Position numbers and translations under genes: made by a program | Notes under the pieces: model-generated | Told to the model about the DNA's origin: nothing | Database searches by the model: none | Seen by the model: only the letters and a program-made list of their open reading frames with translations | Origin: Spirochaetaceae bacterium | Lineage (GTDB): Bacteria; Spirochaetota; Spirochaetia; Treponematales; Breznakiellaceae | Reading direction: 5' to 3' | Length of the DNA: 13,213 bases | Assembly (NCBI GenBank): GCA_031279965.1 | Contig: JAITHM010000017.1 | Span: 1-13,213, forward strand | Part shown: piece after piece, positions 1 through 7,113 of the stretch | How the letters are laid out: every line of letters begins with the position of its first letter | How positions within the stretch are numbered: the stretch's first letter is position 1

Positions 1-67
1 TTGGGGGCGGCCTCGTAGGGGCTTGCTTGATATAAGACGGCGGGAGAGACCGCAAAGGAAGTTCATT

Positions 68-457
68 ATGAAGAACAAGATGATGGTTTTCGGACGCACC
101 GGGCTGATGTCTCTGTGCACTATCGCTCTGGCGGCGGTAATTGGTTTGAGTTTGGCCGGCTGCGATGACGGCAGTACCGACGGCGGCAGTTCTGCACTTG
201 TCGGCAAGTGGTATACCTCACAGCAGGCTGCTAATACCGGCGAAGAGAGTGCGCTCGTGATTAAGTTTAACGCGAACGGTACGTTTATCGGTCTAGGCAC
301 CAATGGCACATGGACGGTAAGCGGTACATCGGTCACACTGACACCCGAATCCGGAGGAAGCCCAATGGTATGCACTTATTCCATCGCAGGTACAAAGCTC
401 ACGATAACACCGCAAGGCGGAGGAAGCCCAATCATAGCCTATAAGCCGGCTAATTAA
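68..457 (+). CDS. Small secreted lipoprotein with lipocalin-like beta domain
   Basis: A 129-residue protein of unknown function, predicted to be exported and lipid-anchored. Residues 1-28 form a signal peptide (basic start MKNK, hydrophobic core ending GLSLAGC), and the lipobox LAGC puts the lipidated cysteine at residue 32, followed by Asp-Asp. After a Gly/Ser-rich tether, residues 44-129 have the alternating pattern of a small beta sandwich: LVGKWY, then short strands with GTFIG, GTWTV and TLTP. This resembles lipocalin-like stress or surface lipoproteins of spirochaetes, but I cannot name the family. The start at 68 is chosen because AAGGAAG (about 55-61) lies at good spacing; an in-frame start at 23 would put a charged extension before the signal peptide. 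A weak -10 (TATAAG, 31-36) lies upstream with no good -35. It is closed by a terminator at 482-513, so it is a single-gene unit or the last gene of a unit. Confidence 0.8.
   Translation: MKNKMMVFGRTGLMSLCTIALAAVIGLSLAGCDDGSTDGGSSALVGKWYTSQQAANTGEESALVIKFNANGTFIGLGTNGTWTVSGTSVTLTPESGGSPMVCTYSIAGTKLTITPQGGGSPIIAYKPAN
353..432 (+). repeat. 14-bp direct repeat inside the lipoprotein gene
   Basis: The 14-mer ggaggaagcccaat occurs at 353-366 and again at 419-432, exactly 66 nt apart, hence in frame. It encodes Gly-Gly-Ser-Pro in two similar segments (TLTPESGGSP and TITPQGGGSP). It looks like a duplicated beta-hairpin unit; slippage between copies would add or remove 22 residues without changing frame. 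Confidence 0.6.
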
Positions 458-481
458 TTAAGGCAAAGATGGCGAGAAAGC

Positions 482-513
482 AGGCGCGGGGCGCAATGGC
501 CGCGCCTTTTTTT
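482..513 (+). terminator. Intrinsic terminator of the lipoprotein gene
   Basis: A perfect 8-bp GC-rich stem, AGGCGCGG (482-489) with CCGCGCCT (500-507), and a 10-nt loop, runs directly into seven T (507-513). It begins 25 nt after the lipoprotein stop codon. It is the only classical stem-plus-T-tract terminator I can find in the window. Confidence 0.88.
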
Positions 514-569
514 ATTAACGGCATCAAAGTTATCTAAGAGCCTGTTCAAAAACTCATGATAAATTCATA

Positions 570-598
570 TTGCGAAAATAAACACAAGATTGTATAAT
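570..598 (+). promoter_or_regulatory. Sigma-70-type promoter for the permease pair
   Basis: TTGCGA (570-575) and a perfect TATAAT (593-598) are separated by 17 bp. By the usual geometry +1 falls near 605, only about 3 nt before the ATG at 608. The mRNA would then be almost leaderless, which fits the absence of any Shine-Dalgarno sequence before that ATG. Confidence 0.65.
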
Positions 599-607
599 CA
601 ACCTACC

Positions 608-1702
608 ATGGAAAAAATAACACGGCGGAACATCGCTTTGATATTGCTTCGTTCTGATGGGGCGGTCTCCGCCACGGTTGTTGTGCTGGGTTTTCTTATA
701 GGCACGCTGCTGGTACTTGTCACAGGCCGTAATCCGCTCAATATGTATCATGCGCTGCTTCAGGCAATGACCGGCGTTTATCAGAATCTGCGCGGCGACT
801 GGCGCTGGGATGTGCGCTACATTGGCGAATGGTTTACCTACAGTGCTCCCTATGTTTTATGCGGGTTTTCGATGGGGTTTGCCGCCCGGTCGGGGCTTTT
901 TAACATTGGCGGCGAAGGTCAGTTCATTGCCGGAATGACTGCGGCTACGCTTGCCGCGTTCTTTATTCCGGCAATTCCGGTGATTCACTGGGTATGCGCG
1001 ATTTTTCTTGCCCTTATTGCCGGCGTTGTGTGGGGCGGAATCGCCGGATTTCTTAAAGCGAAATTCGAAGTTTCCGAAGTTGTCGCAACAATCATGATGA
1101 ATTATATCGCGTTATATGTATCGCGCATTATCATTTTGCGGATTCCAGGAACCGATTCGCGTAAAACGCCGGATTTTCCGGGCACAACACTGCTTAATAC
1201 CGAGTTTTTTTCAAAACTTACCAATGGTTCCAATCTTAATATAGGGTTTATTTTGATGATACTTGCCGCCGTGCTCTACTGGCTCGTGTTGGAAAAATCA
1301 AAAACCGGTTTCGCTTTGCGGGCAACAGGACTTAACCGCGATGCGGCGCGGGCAGCCGGCATACCGGTTTCTGCCTGCATTATCGCATCAATGTGTTTTG
1401 CCGGTGCGTTTGCGGCGCTTGGCGGCGGCATCGTTGCGTTGGGCAGTTTCCGGTTTGGCCGCGTGCTTACCGGCATGGACAACTACGGCTTTACCGGTAT
1501 TGCCGTGGCTCTTGTGGGCAACAGCAGGGCGGTTGGTACCGTTGCCGCAGGACTTCTCTTTGGACTGCTTGCCGCATCAGCACCGGTTATGCAGGATAAT
1601 TCGATACCTGTTGAAATCATCTATATTATTCAGGGGGTCATCGTTGTGTTTATAGCATTGCGGGAAGGATTCCGCCTGTTTTTACGGAGGAAGTATGCTT
1701 GA
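608..1702 (+). CDS. ABC transporter permease, nucleoside/BMP type (first subunit)
   Basis: Inner-membrane permease of the BPD_transp_2 family (PF02653), resembling YufP/NupP of nucleoside importers and the spirochaetal Pnr/Rfu permeases. It has 364 residues, mostly hydrophobic membrane segments. Family landmarks are FAARSGLFNIGGEGQFIAGM at 91-110, EVSEVVATIMMNYIALY at about 154-170 (the loop thought to meet the ATPase), RATGLNRDAARAAGIPV near 238-254, and GNSRAVGTVAAGLLFGLL near 304-321. The start is uncertain: TTG at 590 is in frame, but the promoter -10 (593-598) overlaps that codon region, so ATG 608 is preferred. Its stop overlaps the next permease start by 8 nt, a usual sign of a co-translated heterodimer. 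No ATPase or substrate-binding lipoprotein is nearby. The substrate could be purine nucleosides or riboflavin; the sequence does not settle this. Confidence 0.88.
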   Translation: MEKITRRNIALILLRSDGAVSATVVVLGFLIGTLLVLVTGRNPLNMYHALLQAMTGVYQNLRGDWRWDVRYIGEWFTYSAPYVLCGFSMGFAARSGLFNIGGEGQFIAGMTAATLAAFFIPAIPVIHWVCAIFLALIAGVVWGGIAGFLKAKFEVSEVVATIMMNYIALYVSRIIILRIPGTDSRKTPDFPGTTLLNTEFFSKLTNGSNLNIGFILMILAAVLYWLVLEKSKTGFALRATGLNRDAARAAGIPVSACIIASMCFAGAFAALGGGIVALGSFRFGRVLTGMDNYGFTGIAVALVGNSRAVGTVAAGLLFGLLAASAPVMQDNSIPVEIIYIIQGVIVVFIALREGFRLFLRRKYA

Positions 1703-2627
1703 TACATTTTTCGGTTCAATTCCTTCTATATTGATGATTGTTGCCCCCATCGTGATTGCCGCCGCCGGCGGGATGCTCTGCGAGCGCAGCGGCGTTGTCA
1801 ACATTGCGCTGGAAGGATTGATGGCTATTGGTGCGTGGACGGCAGCGGCGGTGCATGTTACGCTGGAGCGCATGATTCCCAGTCAGACCTCTGTTTATAT
1901 TGCACTCATCGCGGGGGGGGCGGCGGCGCTTCTTTTCTCGGTGATTCATGCGTTTGCCTGTGTGTCCATGAAGGCCGATCAGACGGTTTCAGGAACAGGC
2001 AACAATCTTACCGCAAATGGGCTTACGCTGTTTCTTTCTCAGGTGTTCTTTTCTCAATCGCGCACTCCGGGTTATCATATTGGCATGTTGCCGTTCCACA
2101 ATAAGGGGAACCCGCTTGGCTTTTTGATAAACGGTATTTATCCTACGGCGCTTATCGCGGTTCTTATCGTGCTGGGCGTATGGTTCCTACTGTACCGCAA
2201 GCCTTTTGGCCTGCGGCTGCGTGCCTGCGGCGAACACCCTCAAGCGGCTGCCTCTGCCGGCGTGAATGTTCTGCGTGTCCGGTATTTTGCCGTGCTTGCT
2301 TCGGGATTGCTGGCGGGAATTGCCGGCAGTTGCCTTGTCCTTACCCAGACGATTCAGTATACGCCCAACACGATTAACGGTACGGGCTTTATCGCAATTG
2401 CTGTTGTTGCTTTTGGACGCTGGCGCCCGGCGGGCATTACGCTTACCGGCCTTTTTTTCGGTGCAGCGGTAGCGTTTTCTGTGGTGAACATCGGCCCATT
2501 GCAGGCAATTAAAGCGCTTTTGCCGTCGGAATTTTTCAGTTTATTGCCCTACGCGCTTACTCTCCTTGCCCTTGTTGTGTTCAGCGGCAAAAACTATGCT
2601 CCCGCAGCGGCAGGGAAACCCTTTTAA
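1695..2627 (+). CDS. ABC transporter permease, nucleoside/BMP type (second subunit)
   Basis: Second membrane subunit, 310 residues, of the YufQ/NupQ kind in the same BPD_transp_2 family. Landmarks are GGMLCERSGVVNIALEGLMA at about 25-44, the conserved GTGNNLTANGL loop at 100-110, FGLRLRACGEHPQAAASAGV in the second half (the cytoplasmic coupling region), and GFIAIAVVAFGRWRP, typical of the family, before the last helices. The start ATG 1695 has a strong Shine-Dalgarno GGAGGAA (1686-1692) located inside the end of the first permease gene, so translation is probably coupled. The two proteins should pair to form the channel of an importer. A run of eight G (1913-1920) lies in codons 73-76. The gene ends 98 nt before flgJ. 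Confidence 0.9.
   Translation: MLDTFFGSIPSILMIVAPIVIAAAGGMLCERSGVVNIALEGLMAIGAWTAAAVHVTLERMIPSQTSVYIALIAGGAAALLFSVIHAFACVSMKADQTVSGTGNNLTANGLTLFLSQVFFSQSRTPGYHIGMLPFHNKGNPLGFLINGIYPTALIAVLIVLGVWFLLYRKPFGLRLRACGEHPQAAASAGVNVLRVRYFAVLASGLLAGIAGSCLVLTQTIQYTPNTINGTGFIAIAVVAFGRWRPAGITLTGLFFGAAVAFSVVNIGPLQAIKALLPSEFFSLLPYALTLLALVVFSGKNYAPAAAGKPF
1913..1920 (+). repeat. G8 homopolymer inside permease gene
   Basis: Eight consecutive G in codons Ala73-Gly74-Gly75-Ala76 of the second permease, directly followed by CGG repeats. Slippage here would truncate the transporter early. The run may simply follow from Ala/Gly codon choice. Confidence 0.6.
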
Positions 2628-2653
2628 CACCGTGCCATCGATCTTTTAGCTGC

Positions 2654-2681
2654 GCCTGTTCCTCAACTGATTGAGACAGGC
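2654..2681. other. Imperfect hairpin between permease and flgJ genes
   Basis: GCCTGT (2654-2659) pairs with ACAGGC (2676-2681) and CTCAA (2662-2666) with TTGAG (2671-2675), with a 2-nt bulge (TC) and a CTGA loop. Downstream is a pyrimidine-rich stretch with TTTTT ending at 2701. It may be a weak terminator or RNA-processing element ending the permease transcript. The T tract is 16 nt or more from the stem, so a classical terminator is doubtful. Confidence 0.4.
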
Positions 2682-2701
2682 TCAACTGTTCTCTTCTTTT
2701 T

Positions 2702-2709
2702 ACCGATAA
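2702..2709 (+). promoter_or_regulatory. Possible flagellar sigma-28 -10 element before flgJ
   Basis: ACCGATAA matches seven of eight bases of the sigma-28 (FliA) -10 consensus GCCGATAA and precedes a flagellar gene. At the expected 11-bp spacing the -35 region (2683-2690, CAACTGTT) matches TAAAGTTT at only four of eight bases. Predicted +1 would be near 2716, at the ribosome-binding site. This is suggestive only. Confidence 0.3.
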
Positions 2710-2725
2710 AAACACGAGGATAGTT

Positions 2726-3148
2726 ATGGAACTTACCAGTGTAGGAACACTCAATCTTGAAGAAAGCAGGTTTGATACGGCGCGGCTGGAGCGTTTGCGG
2801 AATGCGGCGGAACATAGCGAAAATGAAAGCGGTTTTGCCGCACTGCTTCGTGCCCAGACAGAAGATAAAAAATCTGAAACCTCGCCACAGATTGATACCA
2901 AAAGCAAACTTTACGAACAGTGCGAAGCGCTCGAAATGTTTTTTTTAAAGTCAATGATTAATGGGATGCGTAAAACCGTTGAAAAATCAGAATTAACCAA
3001 AACAGGATTTGCCGGAGAAATGTACGAAGATATGCTCTGGGATGAATATTCAAAAAACTTTTCCCGTGATGCTGGTTTTGGCTTTGCCCGGCTTGCATAC
3101 CTTGAGCTAACCGGACAGCGCGGTAAAATAATAAATCAGCCGGTGTAA
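2726..3148 (+). CDS. flgJ: Rod-binding protein, FlgJ N-terminal type
   Basis: A 140-residue periplasmic flagellar protein with the rod-binding domain (PF10135) at about residues 63-128: YEQCEALEMFFLKSMINGMR, then GFAGEMYEDMLWDEYSK and FGFARLAYLEL. In enterobacteria this domain caps the growing rod and is fused to a muramidase domain; here the muramidase half is absent, as in many spirochaetes and alphaproteobacteria, so another enzyme must open the wall. Residues 1-60 are charged and probably disordered. No Sec signal is seen, consistent with export through the flagellar secretion system. The start ATG 2726 is supported by GAGGAT (2716-2721). The stop overlaps the next start in TAATG (3146-3150), so the downstream dus gene is probably translated by coupling. 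Confidence 0.85.
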   Translation: MELTSVGTLNLEESRFDTARLERLRNAAEHSENESGFAALLRAQTEDKKSETSPQIDTKSKLYEQCEALEMFFLKSMINGMRKTVEKSELTKTGFAGEMYEDMLWDEYSKNFSRDAGFGFARLAYLELTGQRGKIINQPV

Positions 3149-4095
3149 TGTTCCCGCCGCTGTACTGTGCGCCAATGGCCGAATTAAGCCATCGCGCCCT
3201 TCGTGAACTTATCGAAGACTTTGGCGGGTGCGATGAGTATTTTTCCGAAATGCTCTCTGCGCAGGCAGTATTGTCGGGCGGACGGTGGGAGTCGTGGTAT
3301 CTTGATGGCGGGCCTGATCCTGCACGGTTTGTGTATCAGCTTACCGGAACAAATTGTGCGGACATTGCCGCCGCCACCGCCTTTCTTGACACGCGGGAAG
3401 CCGCAGGCATCGATCTAAATATGGGCTGTTCGGCCCCCGCAATTACGAAAACAGGTGCCGGCGCTGCCTGGCTTTGCCGTCCTGACGAGGCCGCCCGCCT
3501 TGTCAGCGCAGTTCGCCGGAAAACAAGCAAACGTCTTAGCGTAAAGCTCCGCATTGGACGTACCGCTGATTTTGACCAGCTTGTCCGGTTTTGCAAAAAT
3601 CTGGAAAATGAAGGCGCTGATCTTATCATCTTGCACCCGCGCACATCAAAAGAAAAATTCAAACGCACAGTCCGCTGGGATTATGTTGTACGTCTTGGCG
3701 CGGCGCTCCGCATACCGGTTGTGGGAAATGGTGATATTGATTCAGTTGCAGTCTGTATGAAACGTTGGAACGAAGGCGGCGTCACAGCACTGATGCTGGG
3801 GCGCCGTGCCGTGAAAGAACCTTGGATTTTTACACAGATCAAAGGTTCAGCGCCACCATGCATCAATCATGAAGAAACGATGCTTCGTTTTCTTGATTTA
3901 CTTGAACGCTATCAACCGCCGGAATTTTTTGTAAGCCGTGCCCGCCGTTTTTTTGGTTACTACTGCACAAATTTTACCTGGGGAACCTGGCTGGTTACCC
4001 AACTATGCCGCGAAACAACTCATCGCAAATTTGCTGCAGTGCTTGCCGCGTATTTTGCAGAGCACGAAGACGAACGTTCTATTACTGTTCAATAA
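3148..4095 (+). CDS. tRNA-dihydrouridine synthase family protein
   Basis: A 315-residue FMN enzyme of the Dus family (PF01207), which reduces particular uridines of tRNA to dihydrouridine. The TIM-barrel motifs appear in order: YCAPMAELSHRALREL at 6-21, FVYQLTG at 61-67 (usual Q-x-x-G), DLNMGC at 89-94 with proposed catalytic Cys94, VKLRIG at 132-137 (FMN-binding Lys133), HPRTSKEKF at 163-171, VVGNGDI at 191-197, and ALMLGRRAVKEPWIF at 214-228, the phosphate-binding end. Two departures are visible: GCS rather than the usual GCP around the catalytic cysteine, and HPRT where HGRT or HART is common. Which uridine is modified cannot be told. Translation is coupled to flgJ through TAATG. The 3' end overlaps the convergent ricT gene by 14 nt. 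Confidence 0.9.
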   Translation: MFPPLYCAPMAELSHRALRELIEDFGGCDEYFSEMLSAQAVLSGGRWESWYLDGGPDPARFVYQLTGTNCADIAAATAFLDTREAAGIDLNMGCSAPAITKTGAGAAWLCRPDEAARLVSAVRRKTSKRLSVKLRIGRTADFDQLVRFCKNLENEGADLIILHPRTSKEKFKRTVRWDYVVRLGAALRIPVVGNGDIDSVAVCMKRWNEGGVTALMLGRRAVKEPWIFTQIKGSAPPCINHEETMLRFLDLLERYQPPEFFVSRARRFFGYYCTNFTWGTWLVTQLCRETTHRKFAAVLAAYFAEHEDERSITVQ

Positions 4096-5038
4096 TACGC
4101 CATTGGTTTGCATCATTTTTTTGAAAACGTTTCCGGGGCAGCATTAACTGGCGGCCATCTTCTGAATCAAGTGTTACAAAACCGATTATTACATTAAGTT
4201 CACGGACACGCCATGTTGTATTATCCCAGCGAATGTTTTCGCCTTCAAGCGGATAATTTTTACGCTGTTCGGTATAAAAATTATGTTCATAGGAAAGGCA
4301 GCAGAGCAGTCGTCCGCAAGAACCGGAAATCTTCATCGAATTGAGCGAAAGATTTTGCTCTTTAGCCATTTTAATCGAAACCGGTTTAAGTTTGTCGGAA
4401 ATTGTATGGCAACAGTAGGCTCGGCCACAAATGCCGCATCCCCCAATAATCCGTGATTCATCTCGAATGCCAATTTGACGTAATTCAATGCGTGTCTTGA
4501 ATACGGCTACAAGATCTTTTACCAGATCACGAAAATCAACACGGTTATCGGCGGTAAAAAAGAAGAGGATTTTACCTTCTTCCAGCAGATAATGTACCTT
4601 TACCAGCTTCATGTGCAAGTTATGCCGAATAATTTTTTCTTTGCAAATTTCATACGCCTGTTGTTCGTTTTCTTTATTATGCCGTGCCTTTTCTAAATCA
4701 TCCGGCATTGCAAGACGTTCTATCTGTGCAATCCGGGAAGGCGGCGCGTTCTCTCTGTCCTTTACTTGTGCGATAACCTCGGCTAAATCACGGCCATATC
4801 GTGTGGGGACTATCACTTTTGTGCCGGAACCAATCTGTTCACCTTTATACACGGCAAAAAAAGTTTCGTGTGAATAGGTCAACTGCAAATGATACACCAT
4901 CGCATCAAGCGGCAGGGGTTCATTAAGCACTGTCGTTATCACACTGAGTTCTTCGGAAAGACCGGGGTCGTCTAAGGCTTCCTGATCCAATAAATCAAAC
5001 GAATCTATATCGCTCGACTCATCTTGTTTGAGTTTCAT
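4082..5038 (-). CDS. ricT: PSP1 family iron-sulfur protein RicT (YaaT-like)
   Basis: A 318-residue member of the PSP1 family. In Bacillus the homologue RicT (YaaT) joins RicA and RicF in a complex carrying [4Fe-4S] clusters that helps RNase Y process mRNA and affects sporulation and competence; the spirochaete role is unknown. The signature is clear: GGCGICGRAYCC (199-210), VSIKMAKEQNLSLN (220-233), SGSCGRLLCCLSYE (238-251), with cysteines 201, 204, 209, 210, 241, 246 and 247 available for clusters. Residues 1-40 are an acidic extension. The start is one of several adjacent codons (GTG 5047, ATG 5044, 5041, 5038). AGGGG at 5051-5047 overlaps the GTG and is best spaced (8 nt) for ATG 5038. It is the last gene of the M23-bactofilin-yaaR-ricT operon, starting about 23 nt after yaaR. 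I see no RicA or RicF gene here. Confidence 0.9.
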   Translation of the reverse strand: MKLKQDESSDIDSFDLLDQEALDDPGLSEELSVITTVLNEPLPLDAMVYHLQLTYSHETFFAVYKGEQIGSGTKVIVPTRYGRDLAEVIAQVKDRENAPPSRIAQIERLAMPDDLEKARHNKENEQQAYEICKEKIIRHNLHMKLVKVHYLLEEGKILFFFTADNRVDFRDLVKDLVAVFKTRIELRQIGIRDESRIIGGCGICGRAYCCHTISDKLKPVSIKMAKEQNLSLNSMKISGSCGRLLCCLSYEHNFYTEQRKNYPLEGENIRWDNTTWRVRELNVIIGFVTLDSEDGRQLMLPRKRFQKNDANQWRIIEQ

Positions 5039-5061
5039 CATCATCACCCCTATTAACTACA

Positions 5062-5598
5062 TCAGTTTAATAAGTCTATAACCATGCCGGTGATCTCGTC
5101 AATACGAGTGAGGATCTGCAATTGCTCGATTTGCCCAGCCATAATCGATGCAGCAAGATTTTCAAGTTTTTGATCGATGATGGCTATTGTTGTATATTTT
5201 TTTTGCGGTTTGTTGATTCTCCGCAGACCCGTACTTTCTTCAACAGCAAAGCTTTCGTGCACTACATGACGGATAAATTTCTTAACCGCCTCCCTGTAAC
5301 ATTGTATTTCATCAGGATGGGGGCGTTTTTTAAGCGCGTCCCCGGCGCTGTGAACCGCATCAAGCAATTCTGGCAAAACTTCAGCTTCCGCGCTAGTTGC
5401 CCGCCCTGTTTTTTCCAGTCCCTGAATATCCGGCTCAATCTCATGCGGAGCTGCCATCAGAGAAAAAAAAGACGGCTTTGCTCTCTGAATAGAGCGTTTT
5501 TCGTGCGATTTAGCATCCGTTGTTCCACGCCCGGCGCGGTGGTTTTGAATAATAAAAGGGTTGAGTGTTTGAAGCCCGTGAATATCCATATCAGACAT
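5062..5598 (-). CDS. YaaR family protein (DUF327)
   Basis: A 178-residue protein. Residues 95-178 fit the DUF327/YaaR family (PF03885): CYREAVKKFIRHVVHESF, then KYTTIAIIDQKLENLA, and an ending like ILTRIDEITGMVIDLL. Its biochemical role is unknown; it is a helical cytoplasmic protein. In Bacillus yaaR lies close to yaaT (ricT), and the same neighbourhood is kept here, which supports both names. The N-terminal 60 residues are basic and Ser/Pro-rich and probably disordered, making it somewhat longer than Bacillus YaaR. Start: ATG at 5598 has GAGG six bases upstream and overlaps the end of the bactofilin gene by 8 nt, implying coupled translation; a GTG at 5613 is in frame but less well placed. 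Confidence 0.8.
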   Translation of the reverse strand: MSDMDIHGLQTLNPFIIQNHRAGRGTTDAKSHEKRSIQRAKPSFFSLMAAPHEIEPDIQGLEKTGRATSAEAEVLPELLDAVHSAGDALKKRPHPDEIQCYREAVKKFIRHVVHESFAVEESTGLRRINKPQKKYTTIAIIDQKLENLAASIMAGQIEQLQILTRIDEITGMVIDLLN

Positions 5599-6016
5599 TT
5601 TTTGCCTCGCCACCCGTCAGCGCCGCATGGACGCTTCGTGCATCCTGATATTCTGAAAGCGCGCTTTGCCATTCACTATCGCTTCGACAAACGGTTACTT
5701 TACCGTGAATTACACAACCTTCATCCGCCTGAATCCGGCGGGTAATAACATCGCCAATGATAAGTCCAGTAGACAGCACAATAAGGCGTTCGCTGGCAAG
5801 CACATTGCCTTTTACAACACCGCCTACAGTAATTGATACGCCAGTAATATTGCTTTTCATGCGGGCGCGTTCACCTATCACAACTCGCCCTTTGGCATCC
5901 ATATCACCGCGCACATTGCCATCTACGTGGGTAAAATTCCCCGTTGCCACATTGCCCCATACATCGGTATTTGCCCCGATAATCGTAAGGTCTTTGTGGT
6001 TAGCTTTTCCCGGCAT
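5591..6016 (-). CDS. Bactofilin family cytoskeletal protein
   Basis: A 141-residue bactofilin (PF04519). Residues 9-109 show the repeated short strands with regularly spaced Gly and Val/Ile (DLTIIGANTDVWGNV, HVDGNVRGDM, VVIGERARM, ITVGGVVKGNV, GLIIGDVITRRI) of a right-handed beta helix that polymerises into filaments without nucleotide. Short polar tails flank it. Bactofilins organise cell-wall enzymes and shape; gene pairs with M23 endopeptidases occur in several bacteria, including helical ones such as Helicobacter (CcmA with Csd1). Here it overlaps the M23 gene by 17 nt, with AAGGTGG as Shine-Dalgarno before ATG 6016, so the two are probably made together. A scaffold for the neighbouring peptidase, contributing to cell shape, is an inference from family and context. 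Confidence 0.88.
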   Translation of the reverse strand: MPGKANHKDLTIIGANTDVWGNVATGNFTHVDGNVRGDMDAKGRVVIGERARMKSNITGVSITVGGVVKGNVLASERLIVLSTGLIIGDVITRRIQADEGCVIHGKVTVCRSDSEWQSALSEYQDARSVHAALTGGEAKNV

Positions 6017-7091
6017 TCAAATCCACCTTGCCGGACATCGATCGAACATTGAGGAATTTGTAGGGATCGACAACATCTGACCCGATATGGACTTCGTAAT
6101 GAACATGCGGCCCGGTCGAAAGTCCCGTGTTGCCAATGCGGCCAATAACTTCACCCTGCTGAACTCGCTGGCCTGTGCGCACATTAAACGATTGCATGTG
6201 CCCATAACGGGTATAGAATCCGTGCTTATGCCGGATTATCACATAATTACCAAAACCTGTCGCATCATAATCGACCGTTACAACCTGACCGTCCGCCGTA
6301 GCTACAATCGGATCTCCATATCTAAATGTTGAAATATCGATACCCCGGTGCACATAAATCTGACCGGTAAAGGGATTTTCGTTTTCGCCAAAAAACATCG
6401 AAATATGCCCTTTACCATCTTTGACAGGCCAAATATTGGGAACTTCCGTAAGCAGTGTACTCTGCGATTCAAGTAATTTACCAAGCTTTTCAATAGGCCC
6501 GCGGGTTTCTGCCAGCAATTCTGCAATACTGCGAATTTCATCGGCCTCGCGCAATCTGCCTTCTGCCGTATCGTGCAGATCAAAAAACGATGAAAGATCC
6601 CCCGAAGGAGCCGTTTGCGAACCATTATCCAGCGAATTAAGCCCCAAATTGACAAATACACTGGAAAGCGTTGACTGAAAACTCCGGGCTTCTTTGCGGA
6701 GCGTTCCCATTTCGTCACGAAGTTGGTCAAGGCTTGCCTGAGCAGTTTTAAGATTTTTTTCTTTATTTTCCAGCACACTCATTCCTGAATTGTAGGAATT
6801 ACCATACCAGAGCATCGCGCCAATCACACCACCAAGCACCAGCGCAGAGCAAATTAGGGTTAAAAAGGTGACCTGAAGATTGTAAACTTTTTTTTCGCTA
6901 TGCGGAACAAAGACAAGGGTATAACGGCGATTGAGCACTTTGCCCAAGGCAACAAAAAAACATCCCAAAGCTTTAACGAAGGAACAAACTGCTCGTTTTA
7001 CTTTTTTTACAACATTGTTTTCAAACCGTTTATAATCATGAACCCGTGCCAAAACAAACCTCTTACTCCCATTATCGGCAAAAAGAAACAT
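6000..7091 (-). CDS. Membrane-anchored M23 family metallopeptidase (LytM type)
   Basis: A 363-residue cell-wall endopeptidase. It has a basic cytoplasmic N-terminus (1-70), one membrane segment at about 73-96 (VTFLTLICSALVLGGVIGAMLW), a periplasmic coiled coil at about 104-145, a linker, and a LytM/M23 domain at about 220-346. The zinc ligands are all present: His248 and Asp252 in HRGID, and His331 in HVHYE. His298 (YGHM) and His329 fit the catalytic histidines, so the enzyme should be active against peptidoglycan cross-links. Start: ATG 7091 or TTG 7094, with AAGG about 9 nt before the ATG; both give almost the same protein. First gene of the four-gene minus-strand operon. Two TTGACA boxes (7139-7134 and 7151-7146) lie upstream, but no good -10 follows either. 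Confidence 0.92.
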   Translation of the reverse strand: MFLFADNGSKRFVLARVHDYKRFENNVVKKVKRAVCSFVKALGCFFVALGKVLNRRYTLVFVPHSEKKVYNLQVTFLTLICSALVLGGVIGAMLWYGNSYNSGMSVLENKEKNLKTAQASLDQLRDEMGTLRKEARSFQSTLSSVFVNLGLNSLDNGSQTAPSGDLSSFFDLHDTAEGRLREADEIRSIAELLAETRGPIEKLGKLLESQSTLLTEVPNIWPVKDGKGHISMFFGENENPFTGQIYVHRGIDISTFRYGDPIVATADGQVVTVDYDATGFGNYVIIRHKHGFYTRYGHMQSFNVRTGQRVQQGEVIGRIGNTGLSTGPHVHYEVHIGSDVVDPYKFLNVRSMSGKVDLNAGKS

Positions 7092-7113
7092 CAACTTTTG
7101 CCTTTTTTACAGC

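Noticed and set aside
1..67. Promoter for the lipoprotein (TATAAG at 31-36)
   Set aside because: No -35 match at proper spacing in the short visible upstream sequence.
538..560. gagcctgttcaaaaactca as a possible insertion-sequence end
   Set aside because: No matching inverted end, target duplication or transposase in the window; only loose likeness to the hairpin at 2654.
1263..1655. Open frame of 130 codons inside the first permease gene
   Set aside because: Cys/Leu/Arg-rich shadow of the permease frame with no family motif; the main frame has clear conserved motifs throughout.
5122..5745. Plus-strand open frame of 207 codons opposite yaaR and bactofilin
   Set aside because: Antisense to two well-supported genes with Shine-Dalgarno sequences and family motifs; its own translation shows no recognisable domain.
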